Origin: Echria macrotheca
Lineage: Eukaryota > Ascomycota > Sordariomycetes > Sordariales > Schizotheciaceae
DNA: 64,000 nucleotides
Direction of reading: 5' to 3'
Assembly: GCA_030411725.1 (NCBI GenBank)
Contig: MU839831.1
Coordinates: 1,920,158-1,984,157 of the forward strand
A program made the translations under genes and the position numbers. The notes beneath the pieces are model-generated. The model was given only the letters and a program-made list of their open reading frames with translations. It searched no databases and had not been told where the DNA came from. Positions 52,887 through 64,000 of this stretch are shown in pieces; positions within the stretch are counted from its first letter, which is position 1; every line of letters begins with the position of its first letter.

Positions 52887-55664
52887 CTACTGTGTCGCCC
52901 GCCTCAACTGCTCCATGATCGTTTGCACTTGCTGCGCTGTATCGGCACCGCCGAACCCAACACCAACGGGAGTAGTCGTGGAAGGCATCCCGGCGATTCC
53001 CGGACCTAGATAGGCTGGCGCAGCACCATAAGCTGAAGCAGCCGGATAGCCGTGAGCTGGGGCGGGTTGCGCTGCAGCGACGGTTCCGAGATTACCGAGC
53101 ATCGCGTGGAGATCTATCGAGGATACCGGGGCGCCACCAGTGAGCGAAATACCTGTCTGGTGCCCATGTAAGCCGGCCTGCCCCTGTTGAGGGTTTAGGG
53201 AGGCCAATAGAGTCTGCAACGCGGCATTGTCAAGTGTCGCGATGTTTGGAATGTTGGGTGCGTGTGCAGCCGGTTGAGGTTGAGGCTGTGGTGCGGATGG
53301 TTGAGAATAATGGTAGGCATATCCATTAACAGGCGCAGACGCCGGAGCCGCAGCCGGAGCGGGTTCGGGGTAGTAGGGACGGCCGTAACCTTGAGGCGGA
53401 TAAGACGGAGCTGGTTGCGCAGATTGGGACTTCTCCCTCAGGACTAGTGCTGCGGCAGTCGGGGGGTCTATGGAATCATAGAGCTCGAACTGAACTTCGG
53501 AGTTCACAGGGCGGCGAAAGAGTTGGATATTAATCCTTCTCTGGGCTTCAGCTCTGAAATCAAGATCGACGATGCCGTGGACGCCTTCGAGGACCTGGCG
53601 CTGCACCAGTGCGTCCCGGGGAAAGCGAGGGTTGAAGAACATAACATCAGTCTTGAGGCCCCGGTCCTTGAAGGCTCGCTCGACAAATGCGACAAAATCT
53701 CGCGACACTTCCTGGAGGAGAACCAATTGAACATCCGGTACATCGCTTCCATAGCGACGGGGAATATCTACGCCCACGTCCGAGGGGGCACGGCGACGGG
53801 GACTCGGGGATCTTGCCCGGTAGGATTCGGGGCCGGATCGACCATGGCGGGGCGGTGAGCGGGAACGCCGACGGTCAAACGAGCCAAAGTCGCGATCGCG
53901 AGGACCAAAGCCATCACGGCTTGCACGACGGTCATGTCGCGGAGGGGATGGCGACCGTCGATGCCGATGATCGTCGCGGCGCCAGCCCGACTCCCTATTG
54001 TCGAAACGATCGTTCGGACGTCCTCCGCGTTCGCGAGGTGGCATTCGTCTTTCCGGGGAACGTTGCCTGTTCTCCTTCTTCTTATTGCGAGATATCTCCA
54101 AATCTAAAAGACGTCAGCGTTAACAATCAAACAAGAACCCAGCCAGGAGACTTACGTATCTTCCGGCCCCCCAACTCAATCCCCTGGGCTCCCTGCATGG
54201 CCGCTTGTCCCTCAGCTACCGTGTGGTACTGAACAAAGCCGTACACGTTCTTGAGAGAAATCTGCGCCAGCCGGCCAAACCGAGAGAAAATATCAAAGAC
54301 CTCACGCTTCGTAACTTTATCGGCTGACAGGTTCCCTACAGGGCCATTAGCTAGATTCAACTAGAAAGCCACCAAAGACACTTACCCATAAAAATCCGTG
54401 AGCCCTCGGGAAACCGCTCCCATTTCGCTTCATCCACGTACCGCTTCTCGTCAACTAAGAAAGCATCCCACCCTTGGTAACCTGCGGGTGAATGTGGGGG
54501 AGCGTAGTGGGTGGTTGACGGGGATGAAAGAGGCTGGGCGTGAGTAACGCCGTACCCCGACTGAGGTGGAGGAGGCAGAGAGGAAAAGCCATCATGTGCA
54601 GTTCCAGGAGCACCAGTAGATGAATATTGGCCTCTGGAAGCGGTGCCAGTGTTTGTCAGCGGCGTAACAGATGGAAGGCTATTGGGATTTCGGGCCGGGA
54701 AAGAATGGGCCTGGGGGAAAGCCGGGAGGTGATTTTGTTGATGGTGGGAAACCAATGGTTTTGGTGGGAGGGAGGCAGATGGTGACAGTGTGGAAGTGGT
54801 GTTTGAGACACTCTGCGATGTCACGGGGGTGGCTTGCGCTGATGGGGCAGATGTGGTGCTGGACGCGGCTCCAGCCGTGATGTCTTTGACCAGCTGCACA
54901 ATGTCGATGGAACCACCATCATCATCCGGTGAAGTGGGAGTAGAGGTGGCAGAAGGCACTGTAGGTGCAGAAGGGGCGACAGCATCTGTCATGGATTCGG
55001 ACGCAGCAGCGGCGGCCGCGATAGATGGGCTGGCGGTAGACTTGGACACGGCAGACAGGTCTGCTGAGGGGGCTTCGGACAAGCCACGATCAGACGGCGC
55101 GGAGGAGTCTGGAGCAGCCAGACCATTGGTGATGGCCGCTTCGGGGGCCGGCGGCGAGGGGAGAACAGAAGTAGTCGCAGGAGGGGATTCGCTCTTCAGC
55201 GTGGCAGGTGCAGATGAACTATTCATGGATTCTTCGACCATGGATACATCCGGCTGGGCCTCGCCAGCCTCACCTTGCTGCTCCGGTTCGGAGGGGGAGT
55301 CAAAGGTCTTTGCATAGTCATCGATGACTGAGTCCGGCTGGTTCTGCTCCTGTTCCTGCTCGTCATCATCATCTTCGCCATAAGCATCAAAGTCGCTCTC
55401 TTCAAGGGATTCGTCGTCCGAATAATCACCGGCAACTACTATGGTGTCCGATGGTTCGGCGGCATCCGAGGTAGAAGCCATGGTTGCCGCTGCCTCTGGA
55501 ACAAGGCGAGAAGAAAGAGAGTCGTGCAGTGAGACCTCGGCAGCAGCGACGTGATCCTGGAGTTTCGGCACAAGGGTGGCTGTGGTGCTATGAAGTGGGA
55601 TGGGCCTGGGCGAAAGAGGACTGAGGCTGGCCGCCGCTACAATTTCGGGCGACGGCTCCGTCAT
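52887..55664 (-). CDS. NAB3: NAB3-like RNA-binding transcription-termination factor
   Basis: Three exons: 55664-54386, 54335-54156 and 54103-52887; introns of 50 and 52 nt; 891 residues. A ~420-residue acidic/Ser-rich N-terminus precedes an RRM lying mostly in exon 2: SRIFMGNLSADKVTKREVFD, FSRFGRLAQISLKNVYGFVQ, YHTVAEGQAAMQ, GGRKIHLEISRNKK. RNP1 (KNVYGFVQ) and RNP2 (IFMGNL) are both present. An Arg/Ser-rich linker follows, then a conserved block (VQLVLLQEVSRDFVAFVERA, KTDVMFFNPRF, INIQLFRR) and a Gln/Pro/Ala-rich tail. The tail ends in short helices (NAALQTLLASLNPQQG, VQTIMEQLRRATQ) where yeast Nab3 self-assembles. Nab3 binds UCUU-type sites with Nrd1 and Sen1 to end non-coding transcription. 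The upstream ATG preceded by TTG was used as start. Confidence 0.88.
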
Positions 55665-56525
55665 CAAGCGGTGGTTCAGTTTGCTGTGTTTGCCGCCAAG
55701 GTTGCTGCTTGTATGAAAGATGGCGCTTTGGGACGACTGGAAGCAAGAGAAGTGCTTATGTCTCCTTCCTGGTCAAACAGCGCGGGGCGTCACACACAGC
55801 GCGGGGGGCGTAGAGAGCCGGGCGGATTGGCGGAGGGATGTGAGAGCCAGTCACTTGTCCAAGAGATGGTTGACGAGAGTTTCGCGAGGTGCGAAAAGAG
55901 AAGAGAAGTGGATTGATGCCCGAGGAGCTAGATTTGTTGTGGGGTGGGCGGTTTGCAGTCTAGCACCCAGTCCAGCGCCCACTAGAGGCCACCTTATGAC
56001 GGAACGCTTGCGCCGGTTCAAGAGTATGGATGCCGACGTATACTATCCCGCGATCCCTTCACGATCGACGCTGTGGTGTTTTTGCTTTGGTAAGGAGCGG
56101 CTGGCCAGAGAGAGAAGCTGGCACGAAGGTTAGAACGATTGAAGGAGGCAGGAAGCGACCGGGTTGCGGATGCGGAGAATGCAGTGCTGCAAGGCTGACC
56201 CGCAGAAAATTCTCGATCGACTTCTGTGGAATGAAGAGCCAAACGCTTTTTTCCTGCCCCACATCCATGCCCGGTGCCCCGCCCGTGACATGGGAGAGGG
56301 GAGTGGCGTCACCGGCACGCGCTGATTGGTCCATTTTAGCTTCGCAGGGACCACACCGCGTGCTGCACCACATGGCCGATGACAACACAACCGTGTGCAT
56401 GTTCTTCACAGCCAGTGCCGCAGCACACACGGCATATAGAATGCTTCTTGCTTACAGCATCATCGACACAGAGATCATGTTCAAATAAGGACTGTTAGGG
56501 GAGATAGAGGTTTCACCCTGCCAAG
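55665..56525. promoter_or_regulatory. Divergent region NAB3/RF1-domain gene
   Basis: 861 bp between opposite start codons. Several medium open frames occur on both strands without family resemblance. Presumed promoters and leaders for both genes. Confidence 0.5.
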
Positions 56526-57234
56526 ATGCAGAGCCTGCGCAGTCTCCGGCCTTTGCTTCCTTCAGTTCGAGAAAAGGAAGTCCTTCGGCCATGGCTGTTT
56601 GCTCAACGGTTCATCCGACACCAGGCTTTTGACGCTGGGTTCGATCAGAATGAACTTGCCGAGGCCCGGAAATGGCATCAATCGTTCCGTATCACGAATC
56701 TGCCAGAGGGGAATACATCGTTTTCTAGATCAAGTGGTCCCGGAGGCCAGCACGTGAATAAGTGCGTGCGACACAGCTCATACTCCCACCGAGCCAGCCG
56801 TGTTGACTAGACATAGGACAGAGACGAAGGCTACAACAACGTGGTCCATCCAACAACTGACGGCTATTCTTCCAAAGCTTCTCCATCAGGGGCTTCGGTC
56901 GTCCAAATATTACTCGAAACGTAACGACAGTATCAGCATCCAAGCGCAGACTGAGCGTAGCCGAAGTGCCAACAGAGACGAGAACCATCAAAAACTATTT
57001 GAAGAACTCCAAAGTCTTTACAGAATCTCCGTCCCGGGGGAGACGAGCCCAGAAAAGGCGCGGAAATACGAGGCGCTGTGAGTACCTTTGCCCTTAGACT
57101 GGTGTCCCGAACATGCCATTTGAGATAAATTGTGCTGACTTCCTGCCAGTAAGAAAAGTGCCAACGAAGCACGCATCAATCTCAAGAAACAACAAAGCTC
57201 CAAGAAGCAATTCCGTAGAGGATCTTCCGAGTAA
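56526..57234 (+). CDS. Mitochondrial class I release factor-like peptidyl-tRNA hydrolase (ICT1/Pth4-like)
   Basis: Three exons: 56526-56761, 56817-57077 and 57150-57234; introns of 55 and 72 nt; 193 residues. The N-terminus (MQSLRSLRPLLPSVREKEVL) is basic and amphipathic, suiting mitochondrial import. The catalytic block SRSSGPGGQHVNKTETKATT contains the GGQ motif (about residue 75) and is split by intron 1. No codon-recognition domain is present, so the protein acts without reading a stop codon. The C-terminus KKSANEARINLKKQQSSKKQ is the basic tail that inserts into the empty mRNA channel in ICT1/ArfB-like factors. It should release peptides from stalled mitochondrial ribosomes. The yeast YOL114C product is the closest type I can name. 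It precedes KRE33 in tandem. Confidence 0.9.
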
Positions 57235-57680
57235 ACAGTAAACACCGTGCAGTCACAGATCCCGGTGTTTGTTTGTCTGTAAACTGAGTGCTCTGTTTCT
57301 AGTGATTTCCGCCCATATTGGACACGGGTATTTTCTACTTTGATGATATCGCTAAGTTTGGAGTATGGATTAAGACTCAAGATTCACTAATATCTCAAAA
57401 TCATCTTTTGAACACCGCTCGTTCATGCATTCAGAAACCGCCGTTCAGAACAGTGGGCAGGGTGGGGCTGGTGGCTGTCAAGCCAAAGCAAGGGCCATTG
57501 GCGCTAGTCCTGAGTGGAGCGTTATCGCACACCGCCTGGCAGAATAACTAGACGAAAAGTACCGTTATCGCTGGAAATTTTTGGAGGGCCCCTCGGAGCT
57601 TGGTGAAGCCGACAGACGCAGCTCCAGGTGTCTTTGCTCCCGGTAACGATCTGATTGCAGGTGCTGGGAAATCAATCGCA
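57235..57680 (+). promoter_or_regulatory. KRE33 promoter region
   Basis: 446 bp between two tandem genes. CTGGAAATTTTTGGAG near 57569 is close to the ribosomal-RNA-processing element (TGAAAATTTTT) found at yeast ribosome-biogenesis promoters. It sits about 110 bp upstream of the KRE33 start. Confidence 0.4.
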
Positions 57681-60600
57681 ATGCCGCAAAAGGCCGTGTA
57701 TGTTGCGCCCATTCAATGGCTGCTTATGGTGACTGACAATCCGGTGTTCTAGTGACTCGCGGATTCCCGCGCTGATGCGCAATGCGATCCTCGAAAAGAA
57801 GAGAAGCTTCTTCGTTGTGGTCGGCGACCACTCCAAGGAAGCTATTGTTTACCGTAAGGCTATCTTTGCTATATGGTGGCCGATCATACGAGTCTAACCC
57901 CTAGCCAGTCTACACGATCCTTTCGAACCAAGAAGCAAAACGGAACAAGTCGGTCCTCTGGGCATACAAAAACAAGCTCCTCGGTTTCACTAGCCACAGG
58001 AAGAAGCGGGAGAATAAGATCAAGAAAGAGATAAAGCGCGGCACTCGCGAGGTCAACTCGGAAGACCCATTCGAGCTCTTCATCTCGCTCAACGATATCC
58101 GCTATGTCTACTACAAGGAGACGGAGAAAATACTGGGAAATACATACGGCATAGTAAGTCTGCCGCGGGTGGTGCTGGTGGTCGTAAGACCAGGGCTGAC
58201 ATGAGACAGTGCATTCTCCAAGATTTCGAAGCCATCACGCCCAACATCCTCGCCCGAACGATCGAGACAGTCGAAGGCGGCGGTATGGTCATCTTGCTGC
58301 TGAAGGGCATGAACAGCCTGAAGCAGTTATACACACTCTCTATGGACGTTCACTCGAGATACCGGACTGAAGCCCACGAGGATGTCGTTGCGAGGTTCAA
58401 CGAGCGTTTTATTCTGTCCCTTGGAAGCTGCGACTCCTGTCTCGTCGTTGATGACGAACTGAATGTTCTCCCAATATCCGGAGGCAAGGGGGTTAAGCCC
58501 CTTCCCCCGCCAGATGAGGACGAGCCCCTCTCGGCATCAAAGAAGGAGTTGCAAAAAATCAAGGAGTCCCTGCTGGATACTCAACCGATTGGCTCCCTGG
58601 TCCAGTTAGCACGGACAACGGACCAGGTGAAATCGCTACTCACGTTCGTGGATGCGGTCGCAGAGAAAACGCTTCGAAACACGGTGACTCTAACTGCGGC
58701 CCGAGGACGAGGTAAATCGGCGGCTATGGGTCTCGCGATTGCGGCAGCAGTCGCATACGGCTACAGCAACATTTTCATTACATCGCCCTCCCCGGAGAAC
58801 TTGAAGACTCTGTTCGAATTCGTCTTCAAGGGGTTCGATGCGCTCGATTACAAGGATCATGCCGACTATTCCATCATCCAGTCCACAAACCCCGACTTTA
58901 ACAAGGCGATTGTGAGAGTCAACATTCACCGGAATCACCGTCAGACGATCCAGTACTTCCGGCCACAAGACAGCCATATTCTCGGACAAGCAGAACTGGT
59001 CGTCATTGACGAAGCGGCAGCTATTCCGTTGCCGCTAGTACGGAAGCTGATGGGACCGTACCTCGTATTCATGGCATCTACCATTAGTGGCTATGAAGGC
59101 ACCGGGCGTTCCCTCTCGTTGAAACTCATTAAGCAGCTGCGAGAGCAGTCGATTTCTGGAACAGCCTCCAACGGCGAGGGCGCTGTGGAAGTGGACAGAT
59201 CGAGCGGGAGAGCGACCAAGGACACTAGCTTTCAAGGTGGACGGTCGCTCAAGGAGATTACCCTCTCGGAGCCGATCCGTTATTCGCAAGGCGACTCGGT
59301 GGAGAAATGGCTCAACACTCTGCTATGTCTTGACGCAACACTGCCCAGATCCAAGATCAGCTCTCAGGGGTGCCCGGTAAGTCGTCCAGCCATGGCTTAT
59401 GAGTCTGCCGTCTAACATAACTCCAGGATCCCTCGCAGTGTGAACTCCTCCATGTCAACCGTGACACACTCTTTTCTTTCCACCCAGTGTCGGAGAAGTT
59501 TTTGCAACAAATGGTCGCGCTCTACGTAGCCAGCCATTACAAGAACTCGCCGAATGATTTGCAGCTCATGAGCGACGCCCCGGCGCACGAACTCTTCGTC
59601 CTCACAGCCCCGATCGTTGAGGGCAGGTTACCTGAACCTCTGTGCGTGATTCAGGTTTCTCTTGAGGGCAAAATCAGCAGGCAAAGCATTCTCAATAGCC
59701 TGAGCAGGGGCCAGCAACCGGCCGGTGATCTGATCCCGTGGCTTGTCAGCCAACAGTTCCAAGATGATGAGTTTGCTTCGCTCTCCGGCGCTCGTGTGGT
59801 TCGGATCGCCACGAACCCGGATTACATGTCGATGGGGTATGGCAGCAAGGCTCTGGCGCTTCTTGTGGACTACTATGAGGGCAAGTTTGCCAACCTGTCC
59901 GAAGACGATGCTATGATCGACCAACCGACGATCCCGAGGGTGACGGATGCTGAGTTGGCTAAGGGAAGTCTCTTCGATGACATCAAAGTCCGCGATATGA
60001 GCGAGCTTCCGCCGCTCTTCGCCAAGTTAGCAGAGCGGCGCCCGGAGCGGCTGGATTACGTTGGTGTAAGCTACGGTCTTACTAGCCCTCTCCTCAAGTT
60101 CTGGAAGAGGGCGTCGTTCGCGCCTGTATACCTGCGACAGACGGCGAATGATCTCACAGGGGAGCATACGTGCGTCATGTTGAGGCCGCTGAAGGAGGAA
60201 AGCGACCAGACCTGGCTTGGCGCGTTTGCCAACGACTTCCATCGTCGTTTTCTCTCTCTGCTCGCCTTCAACTTCCGAGAGTTCCCGCCGGCCTTGGCCT
60301 TGACGATTGAGGAGGCTGCTCGTGTAGGAGCCCAGCTAGATCCAGCCAGCGAGCCCCCGGAGCTCACAAAGGAAGAGCTCGACAGGATCCTGACGCCGTT
60401 CGATCACAAACGCCTCGAAGCTTATTCTAATGGCCTACTCGATTACCGCGTCGTCCTGGATCTCATCCCAGCCGTTACACAACTCTTCTTCGCAGGTCGG
60501 TTGAAGTCGAGCATCAGCCTCCCTGCCATGCAGCGGGCTATTCTGCTGGCCGTTGGCTTGCAGCATAAAGAGGTGGAAACCAGCGCGGATGAGTTGAATA

Positions 60601-61163
60601 TGCCCGTGTCACAGTTTCTGGCCATCTTCATGAAGATACTGCGGAAAATCATGGGGCATTTGGGGTCACTGGTGTCAGGAGCTATGGCCGCCGAGATGCC
60701 AGATCCGCGAGCGATTGGAGTATCGACCGAAAATGCGTCGGGCGCTCACGATGATGAGGTCATTGACAACAAGTATGTGCCGCTTGCTGCGAACCTAGAT
60801 GACGAGCTTGAAGAGGGTGGTGATGAGGCGGTCCGCGAGCTCCGAGCTAAGCAGCGGGAGCTTATCGACTCTCTGCCACTAGACCAGTAAGTGGATGCGG
60901 GTCATGTGTGATCACTCTTGGATCCGCTAACAATCAGCAGGTACGAGATCGAAGGCGGTGTAGCCGAATGGGAGGACGCCGAACGACGAGCGTTGCAGGC
61001 AGCGAAGAGCGGGAAAGCGGCGCCTCTGGTCAGCGTCAAGACCCACAAGGCAAAGAGGAAAGCAAGCCCGGAGCCAACAGAGAAGCAGGACGACGGGCAC
61101 GGGGAAAGGGGCCATAGGAAATCTAAAAAGGTAAAGAAGGACAAGAAAGACAAGAAGAGGTAG
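57681..61163 (+). CDS. KRE33: RNA cytidine acetyltransferase KRE33/NAT10
   Basis: Six exons: 57681-57697 (17 nt), 57753-57853, 57909-58153, 58210-59376, 59427-60886 and 60941-61163; introns of about 50-56 nt; 1070 residues, close to yeast Kre33 (1056). Junctions give MPQKAVDSRIPALMRNAI, GNTYGICILQDFEAITPN and LPLDQYEIEGGVAEWE. The helicase part holds Walker A (TAARGRGKSAAMGL, ~284), a Walker B-like VVIDEAAAIPLPLV and STISGYEGTGRS. The GNAT domain includes ARVVRIATNPDYMSMGYGSK with the acetyl-CoA loop, followed by the tRNA-binding C-terminal domain (VGVSYGLTSPLLKFWKRASF). A Lys-rich end (KSKKVKKDKKDKKR) suits nucleolar location. It makes N4-acetylcytidine in 18S rRNA and serine/leucine tRNAs and belongs to the 90S pre-ribosome, as does UTP22. 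Confidence 0.96.
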
Positions 61164-61949
61164 AGACAGGGTGGTGATGGATTGTTGGCCATCTGGGCAA
61201 GATAATGAGGCCCTTTCGAGATGGGACCCTCGGTAGATATCCATGGATGGGAATGGGCGGAAAGGGGATAAGGAAGGAGGAGGTGCATGTTGAGCAGAAG
61301 GGTTCGATACCTGGTTGGCAACCCAGATACCCGGAAGCGGACCGGTCGAAGCGGACCGGACCGGCAGAGACGAGAGATTCCCTGTGGAGTGACAGTTGCA
61401 CAGTCTGGGCCGGGAAGGGTGGCGGGGAAGGCGGGGGAGGGGGGAGTGCGGTTAACTATTGGTCCACTCGATGAGGGGCTCCACGATGCAGCGCAGACAG
61501 ACATCAGCTCTTTGCGGCTGACAACTCGTCCCCGAAAATCAATCCAGCGTTGTTCTCAAAAAATCCCTTGTCAATCGTGGTTTCGCAGCCGCTTGAATAT
61601 CATCCGATCTATTCCCTGTTCTCGACGTACCTCTCGGCCAGAGTCCTGGCTAGTTCTGTGCCAAGCTTGGGCTGTCGACGACGGCAAGGCTGCCCAATTA
61701 TCGGCGCTGCCCCTCCTCACGAGAAAGCGACGTTGATCTGGGCATCAACCGGCGATTGCGACGAGCGACTTCATACCGAGGCGGGCATTTGCGCTCGAAT
61801 GATCTCAAGTATCTGCGACTGCAGTTTTACGCGACCCTAGCGACCGAGTCGATCCGAGTCGACATCGCATTGTTGCAACCGACCCTCGACTGCTCTCTTC
61901 GGTGCCTGGCGCCCCCTCCGACCGTTAAAACAATATCGATACACGCGCC
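61164..61949. promoter_or_regulatory. KRE33 3' flank and CaM kinase promoter
   Basis: 786 bp in tandem orientation. A short GAAGCGGACCGG duplication lies near 61335-61362. GGGTTCGATACCTGG near 61303 looks like a tRNA B box, but no acceptor stem or A box pairs with it. No gene is called. Confidence 0.45.
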
Positions 61950-63350
61950 ATGGCCGCGGCTCCAAACGGCGGCGACCGGTCGTCAACTCAGATCCAGCCA
62001 TGTCGCTACAAGGTGGGCAAGACGCTGGGCGCGGGGTCATATTCGGTGGTCAAGGAATGCGTCCACATCGACACGGGGCGGTACTACGCAGCCAAGGTGA
62101 TTAACAAGCGGCTGATGGCTGGCAGAGAGCACATGGTAGGTTTTCCCACGGGTTTCGCTACATGCGCAGGCGTCTGACGGTGGATTCGACAGGTCCGGAA
62201 TGAAATCGCGGTTCTTAAAAAGGTGTCGATGGGGCACCAGAACATCCTGACGCTCGTCGACTACTTTGAAACGATGAACAACCTATATCTGGTTACCGAT
62301 CTTGCCCTCGGCGGGGAGCTTTTCGATCGCATCTGCCGGAAGGGGTCCTACTACGAGTCGGACGCCGCCGACCTCATCCGTGCGACGCTGTCGGCCGTCG
62401 CATACCTACATGATCACGGCATTGTGCATCGCGATCTCAAGCCCGAGAACCTGCTGTTCCGCACACCCGAGGACAATGCCGATCTTCTCATTGCTGATTT
62501 TGGACTGAGCCGCATTATGGATGAGGAGCAGTTCCACGTTCTTACTACAACCTGTGGCACACCCGGTTACATGGCGCCCGAGATCTTCAAGAAGACGGGT
62601 CACGGCAAGCCAGTTGACCTCTGGGCCCTGGGCGTGATTACCTACTTCCTCCTGTGCGGCTACACCCCGTTCGACCGCGACTCGGACTTTGAGGAGATGC
62701 AGGCCATCTTGAACGCCGACTACAGCTTCACGCCGCTCGAGTACTGGCGCGGCGTGTCGGATAGCGCAAAGGACTTTATCCGACGCTGCCTGACCATCGA
62801 CCCGGCGAAGCGGATGACGGCTCACGAGGCCCTCCAGCACCCCTTCGTGGCCGGCTGGGCTCGCTCGGCCGGCGCCGACGACAAGGGCGCCAACTTGTTG
62901 CCGACAGTCAAGAAGAACTTCAATGCGCGCCGTACGCTTCATGCTGCCATCGACACGGTGAGGGCTATCAACAAGCTCCGTGAGGGGCAGTTTATGAACG
63001 GCGGTCGGAGCCGCGAGCCACCCAAGAATAATAATCAGGCACAGCAGCAAGCACAGCAAGGGAATACTGAGAGTGGCGGTATACCGGCTGGCGGGAGTGG
63101 ACTCCCCCAGAAGGAAGACAGCGGCATCTCGATGGACGGCAGCGATGGAAGGGCCACGGCCGACAGCGAGAGTAAGGACAGCGGGTATGGTACACAGGCC
63201 GAGGTTGATGCGGGCGGGGATGTCATGATGGATGACGCGCCGGCTCCTCTTCCGTCTTCCATCCCTGCGAGTCTGCGGCCTGGGAACGAGGCGAATAAGG
63301 TGGTTGAGACGAGTAAAGGGCTATGGAGCGGGATGGCAGCGCGGCGATGA
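61950..63350 (+). CDS. Calcium/calmodulin-dependent protein kinase (CaMK1-like)
   Basis: Two exons, 61950-62135 and 62193-63350, with a 57-nt intron; 447 residues. The kinase domain (about residues 19-285) has every key motif: Gly loop LGAGSYSVVKE, VAIK-type Lys in YYAAKVINK, Glu in RNEIAVLKK, catalytic loop IVHRDLKPEN, ADFGLSR, activation loop with a CaMKK-type Thr in TTTCGTPGYMAPE, and DLWALGVITYFLLCGYTPFD. After the domain, KKNFNARRTLHAAIDTVRAI is a basic amphipathic helix typical of the autoinhibitory/calmodulin-binding segment. The tail is Gln/Gly/Ser-rich and acidic. It resembles CaMK-1 of Neurospora and yeast Cmk1/2, Ser/Thr kinases relaying Ca2+ signals. The paralogue is not assigned. 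Confidence 0.94.
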
Positions 63351-64000
63351 TGTTTTGTTTGCTAGGATACCTCTTTCTTTTTTCCCTTGGCAGGAACGAA
63401 GCGGAGTATGGAAAGCGCAAAGATACTTTGTGTTTCTTCTTTTGTAGGCAGCAGCAAGCAGCAAATGATTGGAAGGAGGTTCGGGTATCTATGGCGGGAC
63501 ACTGCTGTGTTTTTGTGTTTGTTGATTCCCTTGCCTCCCTTGCTTCCCTTGTTTTTTGGGTTTTTTTTTTCTTGCAAAGGGAAGAGTTTTAGACTGCATC
63601 GTTGCATTTTAACTACCTTACCTACCTTGGAACCACAGCAGCAGATCTGATTGTTTACTTGGAACTTTTTTTTTTGGTTTTGAAGATGAAAAGGATAATG
63701 ATACCTCTGCTCTTCCTCCTTTGGATCGATATATTTTTGCGTTTTTCTTGCAACGTGGTGAGTGTGTGTGACAGAGAGTGAGAGAGCTTCCGGTTGTTTC
63801 CTCTCTCCTCCTTTCATAGGTAGTCTTGTCTGATATCACACTTGACTTTGATGGGCGACACTTTTCCTTTATACGGAGGGGATTGGTCCTGCTACTGGTT
63901 TGGGGGGGGGTGGAGGTGGATCCCTTCAATCTCTAGTCTGCCTCTGAATGCTCTTACACTCACTGGGACGCAGTTTGGAGTTTGACATCATGATGGACAC
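63351..64000. other. 3' flank of the CaM kinase gene
   Basis: 650 bp up to the window end with T- and CT-rich tracts (for example CTTGCCTCCCTTGCTTCCCTTG) and a G-run near 63901. No gene was recognised; minus-strand open frames are Lys/Ser low complexity. Confidence 0.45.

Noticed and set aside
61295..61320. tRNA B-box-like GGTTCGATACC
   Set aside because: No A box at the right distance upstream and no seven-base acceptor stem or anticodon arm could be paired around it.

Overview
The window is a nuclear segment of a filamentous ascomycete genome. Almost every gene is interrupted by introns of about 46-110 nt with GTATGT/GTAAGT-type donors, CTGAC/CTAAC branch points and AG acceptors. The proteins are typically fungal (CFT2, RNA14, NAB3, SPT7, SRO7, KRE33, a CaM kinase, an Argonaute). 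GC-rich coding sequence and the Argonaute point to Sordariomycetes, most likely Sordariales; that placement is inferred from remembered family resemblance, not from a search. Nothing bacterial, viral or plasmid-like was seen.

Layout: (1) 1-25.7 kb is gene-dense: CFT2 (5' partial), RMI1, VPS51, NIF3, a BolA/Fra2 protein, a CorA-like transporter, SKI3, UTP22, ASF1 and RNA14, mostly as divergent or convergent pairs. (2) 25.7-31.2 kb is gene-poor. It holds a decayed malic-enzyme fragment, a 72-bp tandem duplication, one unrecognised spliced ORF and, at its right end, the promoter and intron-containing leader of an Argonaute gene preceded by three ~63-bp imperfect repeats. (3) 31.25-37.75 kb carries the Argonaute and an SRO7/Lgl gene. 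(4) 37.75-41.87 kb is a second gene-poor tract with hairpin-forming and degenerate ~175-bp repeats and many microsatellites. (5) 41.9-63.4 kb is dense again: SPT7, a VanZ-like membrane protein, a ferric-reductase-like flavocytochrome, a RidA protein, a LETM1-like mitochondrial protein, NAB3, a mitochondrial RF1-domain hydrolase, KRE33 and a Ca2+/calmodulin-dependent kinase. The window ends in the kinase's 3' flank.

Theme: an unusual share of genes acts on RNA. CFT2 and RNA14 work in pre-mRNA 3'-end processing, NAB3 in transcription termination, SKI3 in cytoplasmic exosome decay, the Argonaute in silencing, UTP22 and KRE33 in the 90S pre-ribosome, and the RF1-domain protein in ribosome rescue. 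ASF1 and SPT7 add chromatin functions. They are separate transcription units, so this is co-location and not an operon. I did not find a convincing undescribed system. The best leads are the repeat-bearing Argonaute promoter, two possible NIF3 starts differing in targeting, the malic-enzyme relic, and the repeat-built gene-poor tracts. Exon borders were chosen by eye from splice consensus, reading-frame continuity and family similarity.
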